Shown one piece after another: positions 8,117 to 17,994 of a DNA stretch of 64,000 nt (its first letter is position 1; every line of letters starts with the position of its first letter). Below the pieces are notes generated by a model. The model did no database searches and had not been told where the DNA came from. It was given only the letters and a program-made list of their open reading frames with translations. The position numbers and the translations under genes are program-made. Source of the DNA: Maribellus comscasis (GTDB taxonomy: Bacteria; Bacteroidota; Bacteroidia; Bacteroidales; Prolixibacteraceae); NCBI RefSeq assembly GCF_009762775.1, contig NZ_CP046401.1, positions 5,158,001-5,222,000 on the forward strand. Reading direction: 5' to 3'.

Positions 8117-10315
8117 TTAATTGCTTTCAGGTAGACAAAAAGCAATGTAAACATCTCCCGATTTGGTGCCTACTTTTCCTCCGCCACCGGCAGCAATTAC
8201 TACATACTGGGTTCCATTTACCGAGTATGTTGATGGAGTTGCATAACCACCATAAGGCAATTTATATTCCCACAAAATTTCGCCGGTTGTTTTATCGAAA
8301 GCTCTGAATTTTTCATCAGCGCTAGCCCCGATAAAAACCAATCCTCCTGCAGTAACCAAACAGCCGCCAAAATTCTGTGTGCCTGTTGGCGGAATTCCCT
8401 TTGCCGTTAATTCAGGAAATTCACCCAATGGTTCTTGCCACAATATTTCTCCCTTGTTTATATCAATGGCGCTTAAAGTTCCCCATGGTGGTTTTACTGC
8501 AGGATAACCTTGCTCATCTCTAAATTGAGCATAACCTGAGTGAGCAAATTTTGGATTTTTAGTTTCTTCCTGATTCAACTCTGCCACGAGCTGGTTATTT
8601 GATGCATCGATAGTTTTTCCTTCCAGAAATGCAACGATTGCTTCACGTTCAAATTCTTCCAATTGAGGAAATCCGGGCATGGTTCCTTTGCCATTTTCAA
8701 GTATTATTTTCATTTCCCCTGCGCTCATCCGTTTATTTATGTCTTTTAATGCAGGAAACTTTTCTCGTCCCTGCAATTCGGGGCCATGGCAAAGTGCACA
8801 GTTTAGCTGATAGAGTTTTTCTCCCGGAGATATTGCTGTTTGTTGTGATGCTGTATTTGGCAGTTTTCTTAAGGAAACCAGGTTAGGTATTTCATTTGCA
8901 TTCACATAGAGGATTCCAGTTTCAAAATCGAACGATGCACCGCTCCATTCCCCACCTCCCCGAAAGCCAGGAAAAACAATGGTTCCTTCATAACTTAGCG
9001 GAGTAAATATTCCTTCATTTCTTGCCGAGTCGAGTTTGCGTATTGCGAAATCACGCGATTCTGACGAGATGTTTGGCAAATCTTCTTCAGTATATTTTTG
9101 TCTTACAAACGGTGGAGGACGAACTGGAAAAGGCTGCGTTGGCCAGCTTTCTTCTCCTTCCACATCCGTTGCGGGAACTTTTCTTTCTTCGACAGGAAAG
9201 ATTGGCTCGCCGGTTTCGCGGTCGAAAACAAATACATGCCCCATTTTTGTAATTTGCGCAACGGCGTCAACTGTTTTTCCATTCTTCTTTATGGTAATTA
9301 AATTGGGTGTTGACGGCAAATCGTAATCCCACAAGTCGTGATGCACCATTTGAAAATGCCATAGCCGTTTACCGGTTTTTGCATCGAGCGCGAGTAAACA
9401 ATTTGCAAACAGGTTTTCCCCTTTGCGGTAACCACCATAAAAATCGGGTACAGCAGAACCGGTGGGGCAATAAACAATACCTCGTTTTTTGTCCAATGCA
9501 AATCCGGCCCAGACGTTTGCTCCTCCCATACTTTCCCAAACATCGGGAGATTTCCAGGTTTCATAACCAAATTCACCAGGTTGAGGAATGGTACGAAACG
9601 TCCAAATCAAATCACCGGTTTTTACATCAAAGGCCCGTATAAATCCGGGAGCGGCACCATCTGTTTCTGATGTCCCGTGCCCGATTATTATTTGATTTTT
9701 ATAAATAATTCCCGGACTGGTTGCTGTTACGTATATTTTGCTGGTATCCCTGTCGAGCCCTTCCCTTAAATCAATGTAGCCGGCTTTTCCAAATGTTGGC
9801 ACTGGTTTTCCTGTTTCCGCATTGATGGCATAAAGCCGGTTTTCCGCAGGAAATAAAATCCGTTTATCATTGCCTTTTTCCCAATAGGAAACGCCTCTGT
9901 TAACGCCCCGGCTTCCTTCATTTCCGTAGGGATTAAACATCCACAATTCTTGGCCAGTGGCTGCATTCAACGCGTAAAGTTTTAATTGTGGCGATGTTAA
10001 ATAAATTACTTCGCCAATAATTATTGGATTGCACTCTATGGTTGAACGGTTTCCTTCTCTTGCGTCGCCGCTATGAAAAACCCAGGCTGTTTTTAGTTTG
10101 CCCACATTTTCTCTATTAATCTGAGAAAGAGAAGAATAAGCGTTTGCACCTGAATCACCTCGGTAAGTTTCCCAGCGTTGAAAATCATTTTCCTTTCGGC
10201 AGTTAGTAAAACAGGTTATAATTAATACGGTAATAATCAGAGCTAATCTTTTTTTTCCTTTGAAGCAGTAAAATCCGATTATTCCCGGTTTTTTCTTTAT
10301 GTTTCGTGGCATCAT
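8117..10315 (-). CDS. PQQ-dependent dehydrogenase with internal cytochrome c domain, lipoprotein
   Basis: 732 residues. An N-terminal basic stretch and hydrophobic segment end in FTNC, a likely lipobox, so the enzyme should be anchored in an envelope membrane facing the periplasm. The body is an eight-bladed quinoprotein propeller with repeated AxxxxTGxxxW blade motifs (ALNAATGQELW, AFDVKTGDLIW, ALDAKTGKRLW, AFDKTTGEILW). Around residue 505 a c-type haem site CALCHG is inserted, with LQGREKFPAL and GTMPGFPQL downstream giving the distal Met. The family oxidises sugars or alcohols with PQQ and passes the electrons to the haem. The substrate is not predictable. No PQQ synthesis genes are in the window. 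It is convergent with the DUF1080 gene and stands alone. Confidence 0.85.
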   Translation of the reverse strand: MMPRNIKKKPGIIGFYCFKGKKRLALIITVLIITCFTNCRKENDFQRWETYRGDSGANAYSSLSQINRENVGKLKTAWVFHSGDAREGNRSTIECNPIIIGEVIYLTSPQLKLYALNAATGQELWMFNPYGNEGSRGVNRGVSYWEKGNDKRILFPAENRLYAINAETGKPVPTFGKAGYIDLREGLDRDTSKIYVTATSPGIIYKNQIIIGHGTSETDGAAPGFIRAFDVKTGDLIWTFRTIPQPGEFGYETWKSPDVWESMGGANVWAGFALDKKRGIVYCPTGSAVPDFYGGYRKGENLFANCLLALDAKTGKRLWHFQMVHHDLWDYDLPSTPNLITIKKNGKTVDAVAQITKMGHVFVFDRETGEPIFPVEERKVPATDVEGEESWPTQPFPVRPPPFVRQKYTEEDLPNISSESRDFAIRKLDSARNEGIFTPLSYEGTIVFPGFRGGGEWSGASFDFETGILYVNANEIPNLVSLRKLPNTASQQTAISPGEKLYQLNCALCHGPELQGREKFPALKDINKRMSAGEMKIILENGKGTMPGFPQLEEFEREAIVAFLEGKTIDASNNQLVAELNQEETKNPKFAHSGYAQFRDEQGYPAVKPPWGTLSAIDINKGEILWQEPLGEFPELTAKGIPPTGTQNFGGCLVTAGGLVFIGASADEKFRAFDKTTGEILWEYKLPYGGYATPSTYSVNGTQYVVIAAGGGGKVGTKSGDVYIAFCLPESN

Positions 10316-10487
10316 CAGTTCGGTTAAATCGTATTGTTTAGTTTAAGAAACAGTAAGTGATTGATAGTTAACAACGTTAAATTGAACTTGCTTTCAATTA
10401 CTAACAACAAACAATTTCGAAAGTTAACCCATTAGCAAACTTTTTTAAATTTCTATTATATTTAGCAGGCTCAATTAACCTTTGCTT

Positions 10488-13214
10488 ATGAAATTAAGAA
10501 CAGCACTGATTGTGTTGAAAAATATTCACGCTTTTTGTATCGTTTTTTTCTGCCAGTTTGCCGGTTTAGGTTTATGGGCGAGCGAGTCGGATTCCCTTTT
10601 AGAAAAGTCAGCCGTTTCTGAAATTTCAGACGAAAATCCAGTTCTTACATTTAGTCATTCGCGAAATTATTACAGAGAGGCTTTTTACCTTTCTTTATCA
10701 GCGACTCCGACATCGACAATAATTTTCACCACCGACTGTTCCAAACCAACGATGAATAACGGTAGTGTGTATTCCGGGCCTATTCTGATTGATTCAACAA
10801 CCATAATTAGGGCTATTGCTTTTTTCGGTACCAATACTTCTGAAATGGTTACAAACTCCTACTTATTTGTGTCCGATGTTAAAAAACAATCCAAAAATCC
10901 AAGTGGATTTCCTGTAGTCTGGAGCGGTTCCAAAACCATACCGGCCGACTATGAAATGGATCCGGAAGTTATTAACGACCCGGAATACGTATCGGCAATT
11001 GATTCGGCTTTTTCAGAGCTACCGTCATTGTCGTTGACTATGGATATAAATAGTTGGTTTAATCCGGATACCGGTATGTATGTGGGATATCCGAATTCGG
11101 ATATTTCCCGGGCAAAGGCCGTAACTGCAGAGTTCATTTTTCAGGAAGATACAGAAGAAAGTTTTGCTGTTTCTTGTGGTGTGCAAAACCAGGGTGGCAC
11201 AAGTATTGTAAACTGGAAATCACCTAAACAATCGATGAGACTGCTGTTTAAAGAAATGTATGGCCCAACCAAATTGAAATATAAACTTTTCCCTGATTCA
11301 GAAATAAATTCGATAAATACACTGGTGGTTGATGCGATGTTAAATTCCACGTGGATTCATCCAACCGACGAAGATCAACGTTTTCATGCACTTTACCTGC
11401 ACGACCAGTTAACATCAGACCTGCAAAACGATATGGGTGGATTAAGTTTCCACGGAATGTATTTTCATTTGTATCTAAACGGGTTGTATTGGGGAATTTG
11501 TAATTTACACGAAAGGCCCGATGACGCTTTTTTAGCAGAACACCTCGATGCTAAAAGAGAAGATTTTGATGTAATAAAACACAATCCGAATACAGTTGTA
11601 GCAGGAACAAATAGTTTTTACACGACTATGCTTACGAGCGCGCGGAATGGTTTTTCGGAAGTCAGACAGTTGTCGGATTTTGAGAAATACCTCGATATTC
11701 CTGCTTTTATCGATTACATGCTGTTGAATTTTTATCTGGGAAATTACGACTGGGCACACCAGAATTTTTACGCTGGAAGAGACCGGACAACCACAGACGG
11801 ATTTCGATTTTATCCATGGGATTCGGAACTCGTTATGCGTTTTGCTGATGTAAACTACGACAATACCGGGAAAAACAACGAAGGCGGGCCCACGGAAATT
11901 CACAGCTTGTTAAAAGAAAATGAGGAGTACAGGATGATGTTTGCCGATGCTGTGTACAAACATCTTTTTAACGATGGAGCTTTAACACCTGAAAATTTCA
12001 GAAAACGATTTTTGTTTCGCAAAAGTGAGATTGAAAATGCAATCATTCTGGAGTCAGCCCGGTGGGGAGATTATCGTAAAGACGTTTCGGGAACAACCTA
12101 CACAAAAAAAGATTTTTGGATTCAGGAAGTAAACAGAATTTTGGATGATTACATTCCCAAAAGGCGAGATATTGTTATAGGACAATTAAGAAAAAGTAGC
12201 AATAATTTGTTTCCGAAATACCTGCCTCCGGAGATTGAGGCAAATACCCTGGAAGACGGAGAAATCGAGATAACCTTAAATTCGCAACATGAATCTTTGG
12301 GTGAAGTATATTTTACTTTGGATGGTACCGATCCAAGAAATGTTGGCGGCGGAGTAAACGGAACTGCGTATTCTGACAAAATTATTGTTGGAAATACGTC
12401 CTTGCTAAAGGCTCGGTTTTACTCTGTTGCAGATAAAACCTGGAGCGCACTTGCTGAGGAGATGTTTGTATTTGATGATGTATACGGAAAAGATATTATT
12501 ATCAACGAAATAATGTATCATCCGGACGATGGTTATCCTGAATTTATTGAAATCATGAATTTTGGTGATAATCCTGTGAATTTAAGAGGATTTAGATTTT
12601 CCGGCGGAATTAATTATATGTTCCGTACCGATGAGAATATAAATCCCGGTGCAGGACTTGTGCTTACCAACGACAACGTTTTATTTTCCAGAGTATATAA
12701 ATTTAGTGCTTTTGGTCAGTTTCAGAAAAATTTGAGCAACAGTGGAGAAGCCATCTATCTGACAAACAGGTTTGATCAATTGGTTGATTCTGTTGCCTAT
12801 TCCGATACAACTCCCTGGCCTGAGCTGGCTGATGGTGATGGTTATTCGCTCGAATTAATAAATCCGGATCTTGACAATGCTCTGTGGTCGAGCTGGAGAG
12901 CGTCGGAGAAGATTAAAGGCTCTCCGTACAGTACAAAATCGTTAGAGGAAATGGATGCTTTTATTTATCCAAATCCTTTTATGTCAGAAATTTTTATTGA
13001 ATTTGGAGATGAATACCTGGCACAGGAATCGTTTACACTTGAAGTTTTCAATCAGTTAGGCGTAAAAATAAAAGTTATTCGGATAGAAAGTTTCAATGCG
13101 CAAGTTGGTATTTCGCTTGCGAGTTTACCTTCCGGACTTTACTTTTTTAGGTTAATTCCCGATAAAAAATCAATATTTAAATCGCAAATGCTAAAAGCAG
13201 TGAAATTGAAATAG
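10488..13214 (+). CDS. CotH-kinase/lamin-tail surface protein with T9SS sorting domain
   Basis: 908 residues from the ATG at 10488 (the frame opens with a TTG six bases earlier). After a signal segment the domains are: a chitobiase C-terminal-like module (about 50-120, TIIFTTD.SKPT), a CotH kinase domain (about 180-560, with SPKQSMRL, the LNGLYWGICNLHERPDD block and FYPWDSELVM), a second chitobiase-like module (about 590-650, VYFTLDGTDPR), a lamin-tail domain (about 665-790, IIINEIMYHP..GYPEFIEIMN) and a C-terminal sorting domain (last 85 residues, FIYPNPF through SGLYFFRL). It should leave the cell through T9SS and stay at the surface. CotH proteins phosphorylate other proteins in spores; the role of the Bacteroidota versions is not established. 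Confidence 0.85.
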   Translation: MKLRTALIVLKNIHAFCIVFFCQFAGLGLWASESDSLLEKSAVSEISDENPVLTFSHSRNYYREAFYLSLSATPTSTIIFTTDCSKPTMNNGSVYSGPILIDSTTIIRAIAFFGTNTSEMVTNSYLFVSDVKKQSKNPSGFPVVWSGSKTIPADYEMDPEVINDPEYVSAIDSAFSELPSLSLTMDINSWFNPDTGMYVGYPNSDISRAKAVTAEFIFQEDTEESFAVSCGVQNQGGTSIVNWKSPKQSMRLLFKEMYGPTKLKYKLFPDSEINSINTLVVDAMLNSTWIHPTDEDQRFHALYLHDQLTSDLQNDMGGLSFHGMYFHLYLNGLYWGICNLHERPDDAFLAEHLDAKREDFDVIKHNPNTVVAGTNSFYTTMLTSARNGFSEVRQLSDFEKYLDIPAFIDYMLLNFYLGNYDWAHQNFYAGRDRTTTDGFRFYPWDSELVMRFADVNYDNTGKNNEGGPTEIHSLLKENEEYRMMFADAVYKHLFNDGALTPENFRKRFLFRKSEIENAIILESARWGDYRKDVSGTTYTKKDFWIQEVNRILDDYIPKRRDIVIGQLRKSSNNLFPKYLPPEIEANTLEDGEIEITLNSQHESLGEVYFTLDGTDPRNVGGGVNGTAYSDKIIVGNTSLLKARFYSVADKTWSALAEEMFVFDDVYGKDIIINEIMYHPDDGYPEFIEIMNFGDNPVNLRGFRFSGGINYMFRTDENINPGAGLVLTNDNVLFSRVYKFSAFGQFQKNLSNSGEAIYLTNRFDQLVDSVAYSDTTPWPELADGDGYSLELINPDLDNALWSSWRASEKIKGSPYSTKSLEEMDAFIYPNPFMSEIFIEFGDEYLAQESFTLEVFNQLGVKIKVIRIESFNAQVGISLASLPSGLYFFRLIPDKKSIFKSQMLKAVKLK

Positions 13215-13394
13215 TGCTACCACTTTTGGCATTCTCCAATTTTTTTTTAACTATCTTCAGTTTAATAAATCGCTCCAGGTGTGTGCCGTTTAATAATCAT
13301 TCAGAAGACAAATTAGATACCCGAATTGTAATTTTAATCCAACATTTGGAACAAATAGGTTGTTATAAATTTTAATTTCAGAATAAATATAAAA

Positions 13395-15443
13395 ATGAAA
13401 TCGAAGAAAAGAACTTCAGTGGTGGCAATGTATTTATCGATTACTTTTGCCGCTTTGATTTTTACAAATTGCACAAAGAAAACTGAACCATCCATTCGGG
13501 CAGATTATATGGATTTGTCGATTAAGCCCGGAGATGATTTTTACAGATATGTAAACGGAAGCTGGATTAAAAACAATTCTGTTCCGGAAGACCGTTCCAG
13601 TTATGGGTCGTTTGATATTGTGCGAAAGAAACGAGATGCCGATGTAAAAACATTGTTGGAAGAAGTGGCTCAAAAAGCTGATACTGAAAAAGGTAGCGTA
13701 GCACAAAAAATACGCGATTTTTATGTGACAGCAATGGATACAGTTAAGATTGAATCGCAGGGAATCAGCCCGCTTCAACCCGAACTGGATTTAATTGAAA
13801 ACATCAAAACCAGTGAAGATTTTCAGGATGCTGTCGCCCGTTTTCATACATACGGTTTGGATCCGTTGTTTAACGGCGGTGTAATGCAGGACCTGATGAA
13901 CAGTAAAATTTACAAGTACTACCTGATGCAGGCTGGTATTGGATTGCCCGACCGTGATTACTATACAAATCAGGATGAACGTTCAATAGAGATTAGGGAG
14001 GAATATGTAAAACACGTTGCAAAAATGTTTGAGTTGGCTGGTATTGAATCGGAAATGGCGAAGGAAAATGCTGAAACCATAATGGATATTGAGACACGTT
14101 TGGCCGAGAACTCAAAAACACGTGTTGAAATGAGAAATATACCAGCTCTCTACAATAAAATGAGTTTGGAACAACTATCGGAAGTGGCGCCCGGATTCGA
14201 CTGGCAACGCTACTTTAACAATATCAGCGACACCGACTTTGGCGATGTTATTGTTGGTATGCCTGTTTTTTTTGAGGAAGTTGGCGAATTGATGCAGGAT
14301 GTTTCGCTTGATGATTGGAAGGTGTATTTAAAATGGAACCTGATAAATCGTTCAGCAGAATTTTTAAGCTCTGATTTTGTGAACCAGGACTTTGATTTTT
14401 ATTCCAAATTTCTTTCCGGCAGTGAAAAAATAAAACCTCGCTGGGAAAGAGTTGTTGGTTTTGCCAATGGTGCACTTGGCGAACCTTTGGGTGAATTGTA
14501 TGTAGCAGAATATTTTCCTCCTGAATACAAGGCAAAAATGGAAGAATTGGTTGGGAATTTGAAAAAAGCACTTCGTTTAAGGCTGGAAAACCTCGATTGG
14601 ATGACGGATTCGACCAAACAGTCTGCTCTTGCCAAACTTGAAGCAATGGGAGTAAAAATTGGTTACCCTGATAAGTGGAAAGATTATTCACAACTGGAAA
14701 TAGAACCCGATTCATATGTAATGAATGTAAGGCGGGCCAATTATTTTGCCTATTACGACCAGTTGGATAAATTTGGTAAGCCTGTAGACAAGTCGGAGTG
14801 GGGGATGACGCCGCAAACAGTAAATGCCGGATATAATCCGTTGATGAATGATATTACCTTTCCTGCTGCAATATTACAGCCGCCGTTTTTCTACGCCAAT
14901 GCCGACGATGCCGTAAATTATGGTGCTATTGGAATGGCTATAGGTCATGAAATGACACACGGTTTTGATGATCAGGGAAGAAATTTTGATAAAAACGGAA
15001 ATATGATTGACTGGTGGACACCAAAAGATGCGGAACAGTTTAATAATCGTACACAACTGTTAGTGGATCAGTACAGTGATTTTACTGTAGGCGACAGTGT
15101 GCATGTTAACGGTCACTTATCGCTTGGTGAAAACATCGCAGATTTTGGTGGGTTAACAGTATCGCTTGAAGCATATAAACTTAGCAGGGAAGGAAAACCT
15201 GCCCCCAAAGATATCGATGGATTTACCGACATTCAACGTTTTTTCCTCTCCTATGCACAGGTTTGGAAGGGATTAATCAGAGAAAAGGCTTTGTTGCGTT
15301 TGGTTCAGGAAGATGTACATCCGTGGGGTGAGTTTCGTGTAAATGGAGCTACTTTTAATGTTCCGGAATTTTATGAAGCCTTTAATATTAAACCGGATGA
15401 CAAATTGTATCGTACGCAGGAACAGCGACCTGTAATTTGGTAA
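13395..15443 (+). CDS. M13 family (neprilysin/PepO-like) metallopeptidase, lipoprotein
   Basis: 682 residues. The N-terminus has a hydrophobic stretch ending IFTNC, a probable lipobox. The zinc site HEMTH (HExxH) is followed by GFDDQGRNFDKNGN, and the third ligand is in LGENIADFGGL. The family substrate-positioning motif NAGYNP is also present, and the N-terminal M13 domain starts DLSIKPGDDFYRYVNGSW. M13 enzymes cut oligopeptides. Here the enzyme is probably periplasmic or facing the surface. The length matches the bacterial family and no key residue is missing. A strong terminator follows. Confidence 0.92.
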   Translation: MKSKKRTSVVAMYLSITFAALIFTNCTKKTEPSIRADYMDLSIKPGDDFYRYVNGSWIKNNSVPEDRSSYGSFDIVRKKRDADVKTLLEEVAQKADTEKGSVAQKIRDFYVTAMDTVKIESQGISPLQPELDLIENIKTSEDFQDAVARFHTYGLDPLFNGGVMQDLMNSKIYKYYLMQAGIGLPDRDYYTNQDERSIEIREEYVKHVAKMFELAGIESEMAKENAETIMDIETRLAENSKTRVEMRNIPALYNKMSLEQLSEVAPGFDWQRYFNNISDTDFGDVIVGMPVFFEEVGELMQDVSLDDWKVYLKWNLINRSAEFLSSDFVNQDFDFYSKFLSGSEKIKPRWERVVGFANGALGEPLGELYVAEYFPPEYKAKMEELVGNLKKALRLRLENLDWMTDSTKQSALAKLEAMGVKIGYPDKWKDYSQLEIEPDSYVMNVRRANYFAYYDQLDKFGKPVDKSEWGMTPQTVNAGYNPLMNDITFPAAILQPPFFYANADDAVNYGAIGMAIGHEMTHGFDDQGRNFDKNGNMIDWWTPKDAEQFNNRTQLLVDQYSDFTVGDSVHVNGHLSLGENIADFGGLTVSLEAYKLSREGKPAPKDIDGFTDIQRFFLSYAQVWKGLIREKALLRLVQEDVHPWGEFRVNGATFNVPEFYEAFNIKPDDKLYRTQEQRPVIW

Positions 15444-15465
15444 ATCATAGAATATTATATTATTG

Positions 15466-15499
15466 AATCCCGTGGAATTTTCTACGGGATTTTTCTTTT
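15466..15499 (+). terminator. Intrinsic terminator after the M13 peptidase
   Basis: Ten-base stem AATCCCGTGG (15466-15475) with CTACGGGATT (15482-15491), one G-T wobble, six-base loop, then a T-rich run. It lies 23 bases after the stop codon. Confidence 0.8.
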
Positions 15500-15526
15500 A
15501 AAGAAGCTACTACGTCTTTTCGGGTA

Positions 15527-16462
15527 TTATTTGTTTGCTGCCATCTCTTTTCGCAGCGCTTTCAATCTTCTTCTGTTTGCGTAATTTAGCATTAGCAATG
15601 CCAGCGCAATAAAACTCATTCCAACGATTGAAAACAGGTCCGGATGTTCATTTGAAATAATAATCCAACTCAGAATTGCGCCAGAGACAGGAATAAGAAA
15701 TTTCCACACATTTAAAAGCGAAACTTTTACGCCCGGGCGTTGCAAAAGAGTATTCCAAATTGTAATGGCTGCAGCTGATAAGAAACTAAGCCAGGTTAGG
15801 GCATAAAAATAAGCTGGCGGGAAAGGTCCGGGCTGAATTCCTTCTATCGGGATAGAAATCAGAAAAAGCATAAATCCGCCAACGGAAAGAGAAGTTGCAC
15901 TTAATACTATCGGGGAAACTCCTTTTGAATATTTAGAAACCATTACATTTGAATATCCGGAAACCAGATTATTCAATAACAATAACCCGATTCCAAGAAG
16001 CTCCAGTTCGCCTTTCATTTTAACTTTTGAGCGTCCAAGTGTAATGATGGCAATTCCTGTAACACCAATTAAAATGCTGGCCGTTTTTAATGGTGTCATC
16101 TTATCGTTATGGAAAGTAAAATGAGCCACAAGTGCAATAAAAAGCGGAGATGAACCAATTATCATTGCTCCGAGTGAACTGGGGACGAGGTTTAAGCCGC
16201 TGTAAAAGAGCGCATATTGTGTGAAAATTTGTACGACGGCTAAAAGTAGTACAAACTTCCAGTGCCTTTTTAGCTCCCGGAAGAATTTGAGCGGTTTTCC
16301 AAAATAAATAAAAATGAGAATACCGGATATAAAAAAACGGATACCTGCAAATTGAAACGGAGTTTGATATTGCAATCCAATTTTTACACCAACAAAAGCT
16401 GTTGACCAAAGCCAGCATGCAAAAATTGCCAAAAATGTGGTACTACGTAAAAGATTTTTCAT
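15527..16462 (-). CDS. EamA/DMT family permease
   Basis: 311 residues with ten predicted hydrophobic segments in two repeated halves of five, the EamA layout. It opens FLAIFACWLWSTAFVGVKIGL and the first half includes FAGIRFFISG and SSLGAMIIGSSPLFIALVAHF, typical of drug/metabolite exporters. It ends in a basic cytoplasmic tail (NRRRLKALRKEMAANK). It probably exports an amino acid or other small metabolite; the substrate cannot be assigned. Its start region lies 188 bases from the divergent MaoC gene. Confidence 0.85.
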   Translation of the reverse strand: MKNLLRSTTFLAIFACWLWSTAFVGVKIGLQYQTPFQFAGIRFFISGILIFIYFGKPLKFFRELKRHWKFVLLLAVVQIFTQYALFYSGLNLVPSSLGAMIIGSSPLFIALVAHFTFHNDKMTPLKTASILIGVTGIAIITLGRSKVKMKGELELLGIGLLLLNNLVSGYSNVMVSKYSKGVSPIVLSATSLSVGGFMLFLISIPIEGIQPGPFPPAYFYALTWLSFLSAAAITIWNTLLQRPGVKVSLLNVWKFLIPVSGAILSWIIISNEHPDLFSIVGMSFIALALLMLNYANRRRLKALRKEMAANK

Positions 16463-16650
16463 AGCTCGACTGTATTTGCAAAGGTGAAAAAAAAGAGTGG
16501 ATTATTTGAAATTTGACTAAAAAATAGAACGAGGCGTCTAAAAATTCAATTTGACTTTATAAAACCTTATTTAAATTTCCTGTTTGTCAAACAAAAATTG
16601 GGGGTCAGTACAATTAAAAACTTTAATTTGCATCATCAAAAATTTGTCAA

Positions 16651-17115
16651 ATGGGAAAAACAATCATTAACAGCTACGAAGAGTTTGAATCTTATTTAGG
16701 AAAAGAAATCGGAACCTCAGAATATATCCAGATTACACAGGATCAAATCGATAAATTTGCCGACGCTACACTCGATTATCAGTGGATTCATACTGATCCG
16801 GAAAGAGCGGCAACAGAATCGCCGTTTAAAAGTACAATTGCACACGGGTATTTAACACTTTCGATGTTAACTTATTTGTGGTATTCTATTGTTGATGTAC
16901 GCAATATAAAAATGATTGTAAATTATGGAATTGAGAAACTGCGATTTCAGCAGCCGGTTTTGGTAAACGACAAAATCCGCGCAATTGTTTCGTTGAACGA
17001 TATCCGTAATTTGCGTGGTATTGCCAAAATTCAGGTAAAAATTGTTGTTGAAATTGAAGGACAAAAGAAACCGGCGTATGACGCTTTTGTAACCTTTCTT
17101 TATCATTTTGAATAG
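16651..17115 (+). CDS. MaoC-like (hot-dog) dehydratase
   Basis: 154 residues. It matches the small bacterial MaoC/NodN hydratases: I.SYEEFESYLGKEIGTSEY at the start, then FADATLDYQWIHTDPERAA, where Asp and His are the expected catalytic pair, and SPFKSTIAHGYLTLSMLTYL. The family hydrates trans-2-enoyl-CoA thioesters. A dedicated pathway is not visible, since the flanking genes are unrelated. The length is complete and the active-site block intact. Confidence 0.88.
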   Translation: MGKTIINSYEEFESYLGKEIGTSEYIQITQDQIDKFADATLDYQWIHTDPERAATESPFKSTIAHGYLTLSMLTYLWYSIVDVRNIKMIVNYGIEKLRFQQPVLVNDKIRAIVSLNDIRNLRGIAKIQVKIVVEIEGQKKPAYDAFVTFLYHFE

Positions 17116-17134
17116 TAAATTTTCAGTAAAAATA

Positions 17135-17174
17135 TAAATGCCGTTTGATTGTTGAAATCAGGCGGTATTTTTTT
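17135..17174 (+). terminator. Intrinsic terminator after the MaoC gene
   Basis: Hairpin formed by AAATGCCGTTTGATT and AATCAGGCGGTATTT around a GTTGA loop, including wobble pairs, with a run of T at its 3' end. Confidence 0.7.
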
Positions 17175-17262
17175 GCCCTCACTTAGTTGGAGCAATAATT
17201 TTTGAGACATATTTTATATCAAAGCGTTAATTTGTAAATTGGAGGTTGATAAAAGAATTTAA

Positions 17263-17970
17263 ATGGATTACATCAACGAAGTATTAACAACAACCGAGAT
17301 TACCTGGCAAGTTGCTCTGGTGAGAATTCTGGTTAGTTTTTTGATCGGTATGCTGATTGGTATCGAACGTGAAACTCACGATCAGCCAGCAGGATTACGG
17401 ACGCATATTTTGATAAGTATCGGTTCAACTGTAGTGATGTTGATTTCTATTTTTATTCCGCAAACATTTACCGATTTTCAAAACGGAGACCCTGGCCGTA
17501 TAGCGGCGCAGGTAGTTTCAGGAATTGGATTTTTAGGGGCGGGAGCAATTTTGAAATTTGGAGCTGATGTGAAAGGTCTGACAACGGCAGCTTCAATTTG
17601 GGCAATGGCAGCGCTTGGACTGGCTGTTGGGGCCGGTATGTATATTATCGGATTTATTGGTGTTGTCGTGATTCTGTTTGCGTTAACAGTAATGAATTTA
17701 TTTGAAAAGCGTGTTTTTAAAGAAAGAACAATCCGGAAAATAGAGTTGTACGTAAAAAAAAGAGATTCTGACATACAGGTTCTGAAAGAAATTTTGAAGA
17801 GTCAGGATATACGAATTATGTCAACCGGTTTTGAACGAAATATTAATGAGGCCACTGATAAAATTATATTCCTGGTGGGGGTAACACGAAAAATGAATAT
17901 ACAGAAGCTTTCAGATAATTTTGAAAAACATCCCGGGATTGTTGCTATAAAAGTGGATATACTGGAATAA
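17263..17970 (+). CDS. MgtC/SapB family membrane protein
   Basis: 235 residues. The N-terminal half is the MgtC transmembrane domain with LIGMLIGIERETHDQPAGLRTH, IAAQVVSGIGFLGAGAILK and GLTTAASIWAMAALGLAVGAG, all hallmark motifs. The C-terminal 80 residues form a soluble ACT-like domain. MgtC proteins help bacteria cope with low magnesium or acid and modulate the F1Fo ATPase in some pathogens; in free-living species the role is less clear. The last codons take part in a hairpin with the end of the convergent gene (17961-17994). Confidence 0.92.
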   Translation: MDYINEVLTTTEITWQVALVRILVSFLIGMLIGIERETHDQPAGLRTHILISIGSTVVMLISIFIPQTFTDFQNGDPGRIAAQVVSGIGFLGAGAILKFGADVKGLTTAASIWAMAALGLAVGAGMYIIGFIGVVVILFALTVMNLFEKRVFKERTIRKIELYVKKRDSDIQVLKEILKSQDIRIMSTGFERNINEATDKIIFLVGVTRKMNIQKLSDNFEKHPGIVAIKVDILE

Positions 17971-17994
17971 TTTTTAGCTTATTCCAGTTTTTTT
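17961..17994 (+). terminator. Terminator hairpin built from the ends of two convergent genes
   Basis: A perfect ten-base stem ACTGGAATAA (17961-17970) with TTATTCCAGT (17979-17988), eight-base loop, then a T run to 17994. The left arm is the final CTG GAA TAA of the MgtC gene. The right arm is the final CTG GAA TAA of the convergent phosphatase gene on the other strand. The T run favours termination of the + strand transcript. Confidence 0.8.
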
